64,000 nucleotides of DNA, from assembly GCA_965240325.2 (NCBI GenBank), contig OZ251232.1, positions 2,294,001 to 2,358,000 on the forward strand, given 5' to 3'. Under the pieces are notes generated by a model. The model saw only the letters and a program-made list of their open reading frames with translations, was not told the origin of the DNA and made no database searches. This DNA comes from Rebecca billardiae RCC1528. Its lineage: Eukaryota; Haptophyta. Below, piece by piece: positions 43,436-53,414 of this stretch (positions within the stretch are counted from its first letter, which is position 1; each line of letters begins with the position of its first letter). The translations under genes and the position numbers were made by a program.

Positions 43436-44562
43436 TCAGAGCGACTCGGCGCCCGAGATGATCTCGTTGAGCTCGGTGGTGATGACGGCCTGGCGCTGGC
43501 GGTTGTACTGGATGTTGAGCTTGTTGATCATGTCGCCCGCGTTGCTCGACGCGTTCTCCATCGCCGACATCCGGCTCGCGTTCTCCGAGGTCGAGTTCTC
43601 GAGCACGCAGTTGAACAGCCGCGCGGCGAGCTCAAATTCATAGAGGTCCGAGTAGAGGGCGGAGGACTCCTCCTCGTCGACCTCGTACTCGGCGAGGCCC
43701 TCGGCGGCCTCGAGCGCGGCCGGCGTGCCCAGCGCGAGCGGCGTCACCTCGAACTTCACCACCGACGTGAACTTGTTGTACAGGATCGTCAGGCGGTCGT
43801 AGTCGTGCGCCAGCACCTCCTCGGCAATCACCGCCGCCTGCGCCCACGAGAACGGCTTCTGGTAGATCTCGTCAATGTTGGCGATGACGAGCGGGCCGTA
43901 CTCGCGGGAGAGGGCGTCGCGCGCCTTCATGCCCACGATGAAGAGCTCCACCTGCTCGCCCGCGCCCTGCGCCTCGTTCGCCAGGAGCTTGGTCTGCTTG
44001 ACGACCGACGAGTTGACGCCGCCGCAGAGCCCCTTGTCGGACGAGATCGGCACCATGAAGTGCTTCGCGTCGGGCGCGGGCTCGGACACGTCGAGCGCCT
44101 CCTTGAGCGCCGAGGGCGACGCGGCGACGAATGGTCGCGACGCCTCCATGCGCGACTGCGCGCCGCGCAGCTTCGACGCGGCGACCTGCGCGGCGGCGGC
44201 GCGGCGGCGCGGCGGCGCGGCGCTCGCCGCGTGAGCGCGCCGCCCGACGCGGCCGCGCACCCAAGGACGCGGCGGCGCGCGCACCATCTTCATGGCTTTT
44301 GTGATCTTCTGGATGCTCTTCACCGACGTCACCCGCATCTTCAGCGCCTTGAGCGACGCGAAGCGAGCCCCGTCGGGCCGCAGCATGGTGCTGCGGCGGC
44401 AGCCATGGGCGCATCCGACACCGCGCCGCGGCGCGCGCGTGAGCGGCGGCCCGCGCGGACGGCGGGCCGCGCGGCGGCGGGCGCGCGAGGGCGCGCGCAA
44501 CGCGCGCGCCAACGCGCCGCGCACCTCGGCTGCGCCATCATGGCGCCGCGCAGGAGCGACAT
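43436..44562 (-). CDS. ATP5F1C: Mitochondrial F1 ATP synthase gamma subunit
   Basis: Central rotor stalk of the F1Fo ATP synthase. Exons 44525-44562, 44285-44390 and 43436-44185 join in frame to 297 residues (introns 134 and 99 nt, both with GCTCACGC). The N-terminal presequence MSLLRGAMMAQPSTMLRPDG is Arg-containing and non-acidic, as expected for mitochondrial import. Family landmarks: MRVTSVKSIQKITKAMKMVA (rebuilt across intron 2), AASKLRGAQ, PISSDKGLCGGVNSSVVKQ, YNKFTSVV, and the C-terminal helix SRMSAMENASSNAGDMI followed by LNIQYNRQRQAVITTELNEI. Length is normal for the mature subunit. The lack of a long regulatory loop argues against the chloroplast type. Head to head with the cysteine-rich protein gene. 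Confidence 0.96.
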
Positions 44563-44773
44563 GCTCGCGGACCCCGAGAGAGCTGACGACAGCGGGGGAG
44601 CTCACCACCCCGAAGCCCTGGCTGCCCCAGCGCACGAGATCGGCGATGAAGGCCGCGAGAGTCCGGACGGCAACAGCCCAGTCAGCCCTGCGCGCCAGAG
44701 TCCGGGCGGGCGGGTGCGCGCTGGCACTGCTTTGATGCTCAGGTTTCCGCCGCTGCGCCGCTGTTTGCGCGCG
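44563..44773. promoter_or_regulatory. Bidirectional promoter region
   Basis: 211 bp between ATP synthase gamma (-) and the cysteine-rich protein (+). No TATA box; the plus-strand start codon itself lies in CGATGGCGG. Confidence 0.5.
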
Positions 44774-45661
44774 ATGGCGGCAACGGAGCGCGGCGGCTCC
44801 TCGGCGACGAGGCCGGCGCTGGCGGCGCTCGCCGCGCTCGCCGCGCTCGCCGCGCTCGGCGTCCTCGCCTCGCCCGCCGCGCGCGCCGCCGCCGCCGGCC
44901 GCCGCGCCGCGCGCGCCGCCGCCAGCGTCGACACGGCGGGCGCGTGCGGCGAGTTCCCGTCGGACGAGCCAGACCGCTCGAGGCACGGCCTCGACTTTGC
45001 GTGCACGGGCACGCGGCACAGCGTCGTGCCCGACGCGGCGGACGCGCCCGACGCGGCGTCGTGCGCGGCCTGGTGCGCCGCCGCCTTCGCCGAGGGCTGC
45101 TGCCAGTACGGCGCCGCTGGCTGCTCCGCGTGGGATGGCGTGCCGATCGCACACCGCCGCAGGCGGCGGCTGCGCCGCGGCGCGCGCGCCGAGCTGGCGA
45201 CGATGCTCTGCGGCGCGCGCGGCGCGGAGGAGGAGGACGGCGCGGACGCCGACGCGTCGGCGCTCGGCACCACCCTCTCGGGCCGCGGCTCGCCCGCGCC
45301 GCCAGCCGCCGCCGCGGGGGCCGGGCACGTGTGCTCCAACGGCACATGCACCGTCTGCGCCAAGTGCTGCCAGCCGTACGTGGCCAACGGCAAGCCGTGC
45401 GACGAGTGCGTCGCGGCGCAGTGCCCCAAGCCGGTGTGCTGGCCCAAGAAGAAGTGCAACGTGTGCGGCGCGTGCTGCCAGTCGTACGTGCAGCAGCCCG
45501 CCGCGTGCGCGTCGTGCGTCGAGCACACGCCCAACTGCCAGCCGGCGCCGCCCTCGTCGGGGAAGGACAAAAAGAACAGCCGCTGCCGGTGGCGCTGCCG
45601 CGCGCAGTTCATCAGCATGCCCAAATGCGGGTGGGAGTGCGGCGGGCCGCTCGGGCACTAG
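44774..45661 (+). CDS. Secreted cysteine-rich repeat protein
   Basis: Single exon, 295 residues; no known family recognised. Residues about 10-45 form a leader (TRPALAALAALAALAALGVL then Ala-rich), so secretion or cell-surface placement is likely. A first Cys cluster (about 55-115: GACGEFPS, SCAAWCAAAFAEGCCQYGAA) looks like a PAN/apple- or SRCR-unrelated lectin-like sheet, but this is not certain. After an Ala-rich linker come two units of the pattern CxVCxxCCQxYV...PC/AC..CV: CTVCAKCCQPYVANGKPCDE and CNVCGACCQSYVQQPAACAS. The protein ends in a basic Cys/Trp-rich tail (RCRWRCRAQ, CGWECGGPLGH). Similar CxxCC(K/Q)xY repeats occur in predicted algal secreted proteins as far as I recall. Confidence 0.7.
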   Translation: MAATERGGSSATRPALAALAALAALAALGVLASPAARAAAAGRRAARAAASVDTAGACGEFPSDEPDRSRHGLDFACTGTRHSVVPDAADAPDAASCAAWCAAAFAEGCCQYGAAGCSAWDGVPIAHRRRRRLRRGARAELATMLCGARGAEEEDGADADASALGTTLSGRGSPAPPAAAAGAGHVCSNGTCTVCAKCCQPYVANGKPCDECVAAQCPKPVCWPKKKCNVCGACCQSYVQQPAACASCVEHTPNCQPAPPSSGKDKKNSRCRWRCRAQFISMPKCGWECGGPLGH

Positions 45662-47189
45662 CGCGCCCGGCCGGCGCGCCCGCTCGGCGCGGCTGCGCGT
45701 CACTCGTCGGCCCGGACCGCGGCGGCACTCCGCGCATTGAATCGGCATTGCCATTGGGCGCCGCCAACTGAGTCAGCCTGCGGCGGATGAGTCATGAGGC
45801 AGTGCAGCATGCGCAGTGCGCTATATTGCTCATCTGCATATATATATATGCTGCTGATGACACGCAGGTGCCGCCAGGCCGGCGCAGGCGGGACGACGAG
45901 TCGTGTCCTACTGGACAATATATATTTAGACAATAACTAGAGGCGACGCGCGTCGCCGTCGACGACTGACGTCGCCGTATCATTATATATATATATAGCG
46001 TCATCAGCATTACTGCTCGTATCACGTCGTAGTAGACGCGGCTCCGGTCACTGTCCGGGACGTCCAGCAGGGGTGCATTCAGACTCTCTGGGGGGGTCTG
46101 GGGGGGGGCTCCCCCCAGCCGATCGAAGGACCAAATACGCCTCAATAAGGCCCCTAAACTGGCGCCAGAATTCGCATAGCAGACCGTGTTCGCTGGTGTT
46201 GGCTGAGGGCTGCGTCGTGCGGCGTCGGCTCTGCGCCGGGCGGCCATGACGCATTGCACACAGCCCCGATATCGGCGCCTCCCTCGCGAGTCAAGACGTA
46301 GCGTAGTGCAGGATCGAGCAGCGCATTGACAGCTGCGGCGCACCGCGCAGGCCACGCCGCACCTCAGCACTCGCGAACAAGCTCTGAGCCAGCCAGCTGT
46401 GGCAGTCCTCTGAGGAGCTGCAGCCAAGCACGAGCTCGTGCGCATACCCGTGGCACCACGAGCTGACGGCGCGGCCCGGGGCGCGAGCAGCTAGAAGCCG
46501 ACAAGCTCATGCGCACGCCCGCACCGCCGCGAGGTGTGGCCGCCGGCGCGAGCAGCTCGACGCGGACAGCGCGCAGCTTGCTCGAGTCGACGAGCAGCTT
46601 CTCGCCCATCGGTGACTCTCAGTGCATGAAGGTGCACCCGAGGCGCGAGCGCGACAGGGTGCCGTGGCCAACCAGCGGATGAGCCCGGATCAAGGCCTCC
46701 CAAGACGTCTCATATCCTCGCCCGCTCCGCGGAACTCCATCGTGCGGGAGACCGGTCCGGGAGGCCAAAAAAAAGTTCAGCACGATGGAGTCCTCCGTGT
46801 TCGACTGTGACGACGCGTTCAACCACGTCGAGGCGTGAGAAGACGTCGATTACTTCGATGAGGACTACGTTACTTCGTCCGCCGCCCCGGAGATATTTCG
46901 ATTGGTACCCTCATCGCCCTCTGGCTCCCAGGGGTTCGTCTAAATGCACCCCCCCCATAGGATCAGTGGACGTCCCTGACCGTGTGGCTGGAGCCACGCT
47001 GAGTAACTAGTAAGCCTGATGACTACGTACTCATTGACTCATCGTCAGTATATCACTGACAGCCTGAGCCTGAGACTTACTGTCACAGTATATATATATA
47101 TACTGACTTAGTATGCGCAGCGCGCGCTGGCGGCGATCCGGATGACAGGGATATACGGCGCGTACCGGACTACGGGGGTCAGGCACGGG
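45662..47189. other. Intergenic, no gene
   Basis: No coding region recognised. It holds short AT tracts (45836-45850, 45984-46000), a G-rich block near 46090-46112 (GGGGGGTCTGGGGGGGGG then CTCCCCCC) that could form a hairpin or G-quadruplex, and a locally degenerate coding-like stretch at 46380-46610 with no family match. Confidence 0.4.
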
Positions 47190-47320
47190 GCCCGGTGCGG
47201 GTGGCGCACTGTCTGCCGGACCTGGACGGAAGGCGCGGACCGGCGTTCTGATATGTGTCTACTGTTGCACTCTAATGAGCCTGACGTTCGTCGGCGGATG
47301 CTGCCACGTCGTTATATATA
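47190..47320 (+). repeat. Dispersed repeat, copy 1
   Basis: Aligns over about 120 bp, with scattered differences, to the reverse complement of 55025-55145. Shared anchors are GGGTGGCGCACTGTCTG, GACCTGGACGGAAGGCGCGG and GCTGCCACGTCGTTATATA. Its right end is interrupted by element copy B. Confidence 0.75.
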
Positions 47321-47321
47321 T

Positions 47322-49026
47322 TAGGGGGGCCAAAGTGGCACTGTGACGTGACTGACGGCTACGAGCGCTGGTCCTAGCGAGTGTTTAGCGCTGAATTGGG
47401 GCTGGATCATATGCCCTCTGGAGGGGTCTGGGCCAGCCAAGTAAAAAAATCAGGTGCACATACCCTGAATATAGGGCGTAACGGCTAGCATATTTACTTA
47501 TTAGAATGAGCCTGAACTTATTGGAAACGGCATGTAACGGCTGTCTTATATGTGACATATAGACCATGTCGACTTCACTTTGATAGAGCATCTCGGCGAG
47601 ATCGTTCTGAGTCCCCAGCAGCAGCAGGTCCCAACATGCGATATAGGCTGTGTACTGGCAGGCTGTCAAACACGTAGTTTCCCGGAAGCCACTCTGGTCG
47701 TTACATACCCACCGTGTATATAGACGCCATGCTGATGAATACGAGAGCCGCGAGATACGTTTTCAGACTGTGTATACGGCCATGCGTACGGCGTATTGCA
47801 GACATAGTAGACCCAAAGCACCGGCCCCATGTCCTCAGCTCGGGAGTACTCTCGGTCATAATCAAGGTTTAAAGTCACTCGAGCCAACCGTCACCGCTCC
47901 ATGGCCGAGACCTACGAGGCAGGTCAAATCTGTCGTCGTCGCAGCGCGGCACAGTGCCGAGCATGCGATTCGGCAGCAAACGCCTGCTCCAGGTGGTGGC
48001 TGGCGTCTCTGCACCAAACCAGGCCGGATGGGATCGGTCCATATATGTACGCCCTACCCTGTTCCGCGCTATTTCTGGGCGTTGGGGCGGATATTCGGCC
48101 TACAGAGGCTGATCCGGCGCTGTTCGGCGCTCCTGGCTGGCTGCGCGGAGCCCAATGGCAAGCGCCGGCGTGTGCAAGGTGTCAAGATTGAGACGGTCTC
48201 TGACGCTCCCGCCGGTCTTGGGCGCACCACGGTGCATTGAGGCCCATCTGCGTCTGCTTCTGCAGGCATGCGCGTCACAGGGGCGCGCTTGTAGGCACGG
48301 TCGAGTGCACGTCGGATCTGTCGAATGAGCCATCCGCTGCCTGCGAGCACGTCCGCGACGTCCTGAGAGGCGAATGGGAGGCGCCCCGACGCCATCTGGG
48401 GGCACGCGTGACCCATACCCAACGTGCTGACCATCGCAAGTGCCACGGCAGGTGCAAACACGGGCCCTACGAGCGGAACATGACAGTTGCGGGCTCCGCG
48501 GAGGTGTTGCGCGCGAGCTCGCGCCGGTCTGCTGACGGCGATTCCGGCGCAGCAGGGCAGGTTAGGCGAGCTGGGCATCCACGGATACACATGAACACTT
48601 GGGGCGAGCATCGATCTCGCCGGGGCGAGTTGATCTTGAGCCACAAGGAGGGGTAGCGTGACGGGCGTACGCAGCGCAGCAATTCAAGCCGGCCGACGCG
48701 CGCCGCGCACGGCGCGAGGTGGCCAAGAACCGGGTGGTGAGCCGCTGGTGGCGCAAAGACAAGGGTCAGAAGCGCCCACCAGCGTCACGCGCGCGCGCTC
48801 CCGAGACCATCTCGGCGTATCATGGGACGCGAGCGCGCGGCGGTCCACTGCCTCCGGCCGCTCGCTCGAGCGGAACCGAGCTCTCAGAGCGCCCGAACGC
48901 GTCGGAGCTCGATTTTCGAGCGAGGTCCGAGAAAAAGGCTCCGCGCCACCCTAAAATGCCGAGGGAGGAGCGAAAATGCGCCGCGGCTTTGATTTTCTTT
49001 TTTAAATGAGCGGTTTGGCCCCCCTA
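47322..49026 (-). mobile_element. TIR DNA-transposon-like element, copy B
   Basis: 1705 bp, inverted relative to copy A at 22622-24337, with identical 13-bp termini (TAGGGGGGCCAAA...TTTGGCCCCCCTA). The flanks are TATATAT at 47315-47321 and 49027-49033, compatible with a 7-bp duplication but uninformative because the site is an AT run. It carries the counterparts of the copy A ORFs: 48069-48611 (180 residues from the first ATG, minus strand) and 47385-47669 (94 residues, minus strand). Confidence 0.82.
48069..48611 (-). CDS. Transposon-borne ORF, unknown function (copy B)
   Basis: Counterpart of 23036-23566 in copy A; four residues longer at the C-terminus. Most of the length is identical, including PARARAQHLRGARNCHVPLV and SEQ-poor, Arg-rich flanks. 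No domain is recognised. Confidence 0.25.
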   Translation of the reverse strand: MLAPSVHVYPWMPSSPNLPCCAGIAVSRPARARAQHLRGARNCHVPLVGPVFAPAVALAMVSTLGMGHACPQMASGRLPFASQDVADVLAGSGWLIRQIRRALDRAYKRAPVTRMPAEADADGPQCTVVRPRPAGASETVSILTPCTRRRLPLGSAQPARSAEQRRISLCRPNIRPNAQK

Positions 49027-49101
49027 TATATATACGGCCCCTAATATATATATATATATATATATATGTGCCATGCTGCTTACGTATGCGGGCTACGCCG
49101 C

Positions 49102-51473
49102 TCAGCCGGAGAAGTGCAGCGTGCCCGACGACCGCGTGACGGACGTGGAGCGGCCTCGTCGCCCGCCGCCGATCTTGATCTCGCTCTCGAGCTGCTCGAA
49201 GCGCTCCGCGAGCTCCTTCATCTTGTAGTACCCGGACACTCGCTCGTAGAGCGCGACGCCGACGAGCAGCGTGCCGACCGAGAAGACGGTGCGGATGAGG
49301 AAGCGCAGGTCGATGGCGCCCTCGGTGAGCCAGCACACCGACTGCGCGGTGGGCGTGGTTGGCGCGGCGGCGCGCGAGGCGGGGGCGCGCGCGCGTGAGC
49401 GGCGCGGGCGCCGGATCCGCCCGCGCGCGCGACACGCGCCGCGCGCGCCACGCACATCGGTGCACTGCGGCTGCTGCTGCTGCTGCTGCGCAGCCGTCGC
49501 GGGCGCGAGCGGCAGCACTGGCTGGGGCTGGGCGGGCAGCGGGGCGGCTGTGTTCAGCGGCGCGGGGAGCACGCCGACGCCCGCGCCGACGCCGACGCCG
49601 CCAGCGGCTGCGGCTGGCTGCGGCTGCGCGCGCGCGGGCGTCGCGGGCCGCGGCTGCACGGTCGGCGCGGGCTGCGCGGCGGGCCGCGCGCTCGGCACAG
49701 GCTGCGCCGCGCGCGCCGGCGCGCCGGCGGGCCTGGACGGCTGCGGCTGGCGCGCCGGCGCGACGGGCCGCCGCTCGCGCGGCGGCGCCTCGGCGGCGGG
49801 CTGCGGCCGCGCCGGCCGCAGCACCGGCGCCGCCGCCGGTCGCTTGACGGCGACGTCGGCGGCGGCGGGCAGCGCGGCGTCGTCGTCGATGGCCGCCCGG
49901 GGCAGCGTCGCCTCCGGCGGGAGCGGGACGCGCGGCAGCGGCGCCGCCGGCCTGGGGTGGTGCACGTGCTTCGGGGGGCTCACGAACTTGACCCCCTCGG
50001 ACGCGGCCGCCGGGAGCCGGCCGTACGTCGGCGGCAGCGCCTCGTCCTCGCGCTTGGCCCGAAGGAGTGTCTCTGCGGACGCGCCCTTGCACAGCCAGTC
50101 TTTCTGCAGCTTGCCAAAGGACCAGAACCACACGGCGTTGTGGCACGCCTGCTGCATCCCCTCGCGGAACGTCTGCAGGTGCGCGCGCGTCATCGCCGCC
50201 TGCAGCGCCACGTACCGGCTGGTGTCGTGCCGCGCGGCCACCGCCTCGCCGATCGCCTTATTCAGGCCGGACGAGTTTTCAAACGTGATTTGGCCGCGCA
50301 GGCCGTACGCATCGGCGGCGGGGCGCCAGATGACGAGCGGGCGCTCGAAGGCGAGGGCGAGGGCGACGGAGGAGCTCAGCTTGCCGTGCGTCAGGTACCG
50401 CGGGTCCGCGTACTCGTCGAGCATCGGCAGCACGAAGTCCGTCTCCATCCCCACCTGCAGGCCCTCGTCCCACGAGCCCTCTCGATGCCGAAAGCGCATG
50501 TGTTGCGGCCGGAGCTTGCCGCTGCGCAGGATGCGCTGGAGCTTGCCGAACTTGACGGCGGACTCGCCGGCCCAGACGAGGCCGAAGGCGGTGACCTGGA
50601 TGTCCGACGGCGGCCGGAGGAAGCGCAGGCTCTCCCAGTTCTTCTGCCGCATGTTGATCGACGAGAAGGACGCGAAGTTTACGCGGCCGGTGTGCGCGTG
50701 CGCGGCCGCGCGCGCATGCTCCTCCGCCTTGCGCCCGATGTGCGCGGGCACGAAGAAGGCGGGGCGGAGCGTGGTGGGCGCGCCCGCCGAGGTGTGGATG
50801 CCGACGTGCTGCAGCGCCACCGCGCTCGCGTTGCGCACCTGCTGCGCGTGCACGAACTCGTACGCCGCGCGCGTGAACGTCACCGTCATCAGCGGCTTGC
50901 CGAAGTGCGCCTCGGAGCGGCGCACGCCGCGCCACAGGCAGTCTGGGACGTTGTGGCAGCCGCAGATGACAGGGACCTGCGTGCGGCGCGCCATGCCGAA
51001 GAGCCACTCGAAGCGCTGGCGCGAGTGGTCGGTCTCGAGCGGGTGCGGGTCGCACGTCTGCACGAGCACGAAGAGCAGCTTCGCGTCCGCCGCGAGGCAC
51101 TGCGCCTCCTTCTTCTTCCGCACGACCGTCAGCCGCGGCTCCGCGTCAAAGGCCAGCAGCTCGTCCATGCCGACGCGCGCCGACATGTTGAGGTGGTGGA
51201 CGGTGGCGGCGTGGACGTAGACGTGCGGCGCGCCGAGCGAGAGCGCGAAGCGCACCGACGCGGGCAGCACCTCGATGTGCCAGCCCAGCGGCTCGATCAC
51301 CATCCCGAACGGCGTGGCCGCGGGCGCGCCGCACTCCTTGGGTGTGGGCGGCGGCGGCAGCGGCTTGGGCGGCGCCGGCGTGAGCAGTTGCTTTGTGTCG
51401 AGCGCGGCGCGCGCGCCGAGCGCGGCGGCGCACTTGGCGCCGCCCGTGTCCGCCGTGCCCGGCGTGCCGTGCG

Positions 51474-51504
<31 letters not shown>

Positions 51505-52219
51505 CGCCGAGCGCTGGCAGATGTGCTCCCGCTGCAGCGCGCCGTACCCCCAGAACCAGCGGTCGTTGAAGCACGCGAGCGAGGCGGCGTACCGAAAGCG
51601 CAGCCGGTGCGTCTGCGCCATGGCGGCCTGGAGGATGGCGTAGGCGGTGGCGTTGTGCCGCGCGGCGACCGCGGCGTCGAGCGCGTCGGCGAGCCCCGCC
51701 GAGTCCGCGTACGTGATCTGGTGCTGCAGCCCGTACCGCACCGCCACCGGCCGCCACAGCACCATCGGCCGCTCGAGCGCGAGCGCGAGCTCCACGTCGC
51801 GCGAGAGCTCGCGCTCGGCGAGGTGTGCAGCGTCGGTGCGCTCGTCGAGGATGGGCAGGACGAAGTCGGCGTCGCGCCCGATCGTCAGCCCCCCGTCCCA
51901 CGTGTCGTCCGACTGCGAGAAGATCGCCAGCCGCGGCCGCTCCTTGAACGTGTGCAGGAAGTACTTCTTGAGCGCCGTGAAGTTGCGCTTGTAACGGTGG
52001 TGCACCGGCGCGAACACGGAGAAGCCGATCGGTCGCTTGGGCCGCGCGCTGCGCAGCATGTCCCAGTGCCACCTGGAGAAGTCGGTGCCGGAGAAGATGG
52101 CGAAGCGCACGCGCACGCGCCCCACCCACACGCGCCGCTTCGCCTCGTCCTCGATGCGCCCGCCAAACTGCGCGGGCAGAAGCCACGCGGGCCGCAGCGG
52201 AGGGCCGGGCAGCCGCGGC

Positions 52220-52254
<35 letters not shown>

Positions 52255-52908
52255 CCGCTCGGAGGCGTCGGTCGGCTCGGCGGCGCCGCCGCCGCCGCCG
52301 CGCGCCGCCACGTGCAGCGCGCTGTACACCGAGCGCGCGTACGCGAGCGGCAGCAGCGGCCAGCCGAACCGCGCCTCGAGCTTGCGCACGCCGTCGACCA
52401 GGCAGCCGGGCGCCGCCTGGCAGCCGCACACCGTCGGCACCGGCGGCCCGAGCGAGTGGTCGAAGAGCCAGGCGAAGCGGCGCTCGAGCAGGCCGGGCTG
52501 GAGAGGGTGCGGGTCGCACGTCTGCGCGATCGCGAGCAGCAGCCGCGGGTGCGCGCGCAGGCAGCGCGCCTGCGCCTCGCCGACGACCGTGAGGCGCGTC
52601 TCGAGCCCGAGCAGCTCGAGCGAGACGTTGTGCTCGTGCAGCGCCTCGGCGCGCTGGCGCGGGCCGAGCGGCGGGAGGATGGGCGCGTGCACGTACACGT
52701 ACGCGTGCGCCGCGCCGAGCGACGCCGCGAAGCGCGCGGACGCCGCCACCATGCCGACGTTGGCCGCGTGCGGCTCGACGATTAGCGCAAACGGCGTGCA
52801 CAGCGGCTCGGAGCACGGCGGCTCGCGGCCGGTGGGTTGCTCGGCGGCGGCGAGCGCGACGAGCGCCGCCGTCAGCGCCAGCCGCCGCGCGACGCCGCCC
52901 GGGCGCAT
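49102..52908 (-). CDS. Two-domain secretory-pathway protein, possibly GT-B-like glycosyltransferase
   Basis: Exons 49456-52908 and 49102-49341 (intron 114 nt, GTGCGTGG donor, GCTCAC at 49395) give 1230 residues. A signal peptide (RRLALTAALVALAAAEQ) precedes two homologous domains, about 33-464 and 523-943, separated by a Gly-rich linker. Shared landmarks: PFxLxxEP, SxRFAxSLGAxHxYVxA, QTCDPHPL, CGC-x3-P-x-CL-x2-GVR, PAxFxxPAxxG, FxxFSxxxxRxxxW, DFVLPxLDE and ALAxERPxVxWRPxAxxYGLxxQIT. A Pro/Ala-rich stalk, a TM helix (LIRTVFSVGTLLVGVALYER, about 1165-1185) and a basic tail follow, so it should be type I with the domains lumenal. The last landmarks resemble the donor half of GT-B enzymes, but the family is not recognised. 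The start could also be 52947. Confidence 0.65.
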
Positions 52909-53414
52909 CGTCGACGTGCGCGCGTGCGCTGCCGGCGCGCCAATCATCACGTTACAGTCTGCCGCGCGACGAAGAGGGTCGCCGTCTCGTCGTCAGGTCG
53001 TCGACCGAAGTGAAATGTGTCATCACCTGTACACCGCCCGGCCGGGGGCGCGCGGCCGTACCCGTTCAAACTCCTTGACTTGCAGCGCAAAGGGTCCGGA
53101 TCTCGATTCTCGATCTCGCGCGCGGGGAGCTCAAGCCCTCTAATATGAAGTGACGTCCTGTATTGATGTTCGTATGGGGCAAGTTGTATGGGGGTAGGGT
53201 AATAATGCCGGTTCGCTCAAGTCGCTCACAGGATCCGCCCACTTTCGTGGTGGTTGGGTTCGTCAAATCCATCATCAAATTGGCATGCGCATCTGATGCG
53301 CTCCTATAAAAGGGCGCGTAAAATACCCACCCATCAGAACGAACACTTTTCGCTCCAGAGCGCACCCTGCTCTGTCCGCTGCTCGGTCCGACCGCCCGAG
53401 ACGAACACAACACG
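52909..53414. promoter_or_regulatory. Divergent promoter region, two-domain gene / M48 gene
   Basis: 506 bp between the two head-to-head start codons (468 if the two-domain gene starts at 52947). The plus side has a canonical TATA box at 53305; the minus side has no clear core element. Long A/T-containing stretches (53180-53290) contrast with the genes. Confidence 0.55.
53305..53312 (+). promoter_or_regulatory. TATA box of M48 peptidase gene
   Basis: TATAAAAG, 103 bp upstream of the M48 start codon, followed by GGCGCG. It is the only textbook TATA box I see correctly placed before a gene in this window. Confidence 0.65.

Noticed and set aside
49957-52785. 942-residue plus-strand frame opposite the two-domain gene
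   Set aside because: Antisense shadow; the minus strand shows a signal peptide, domain duplication and a paralogue elsewhere.
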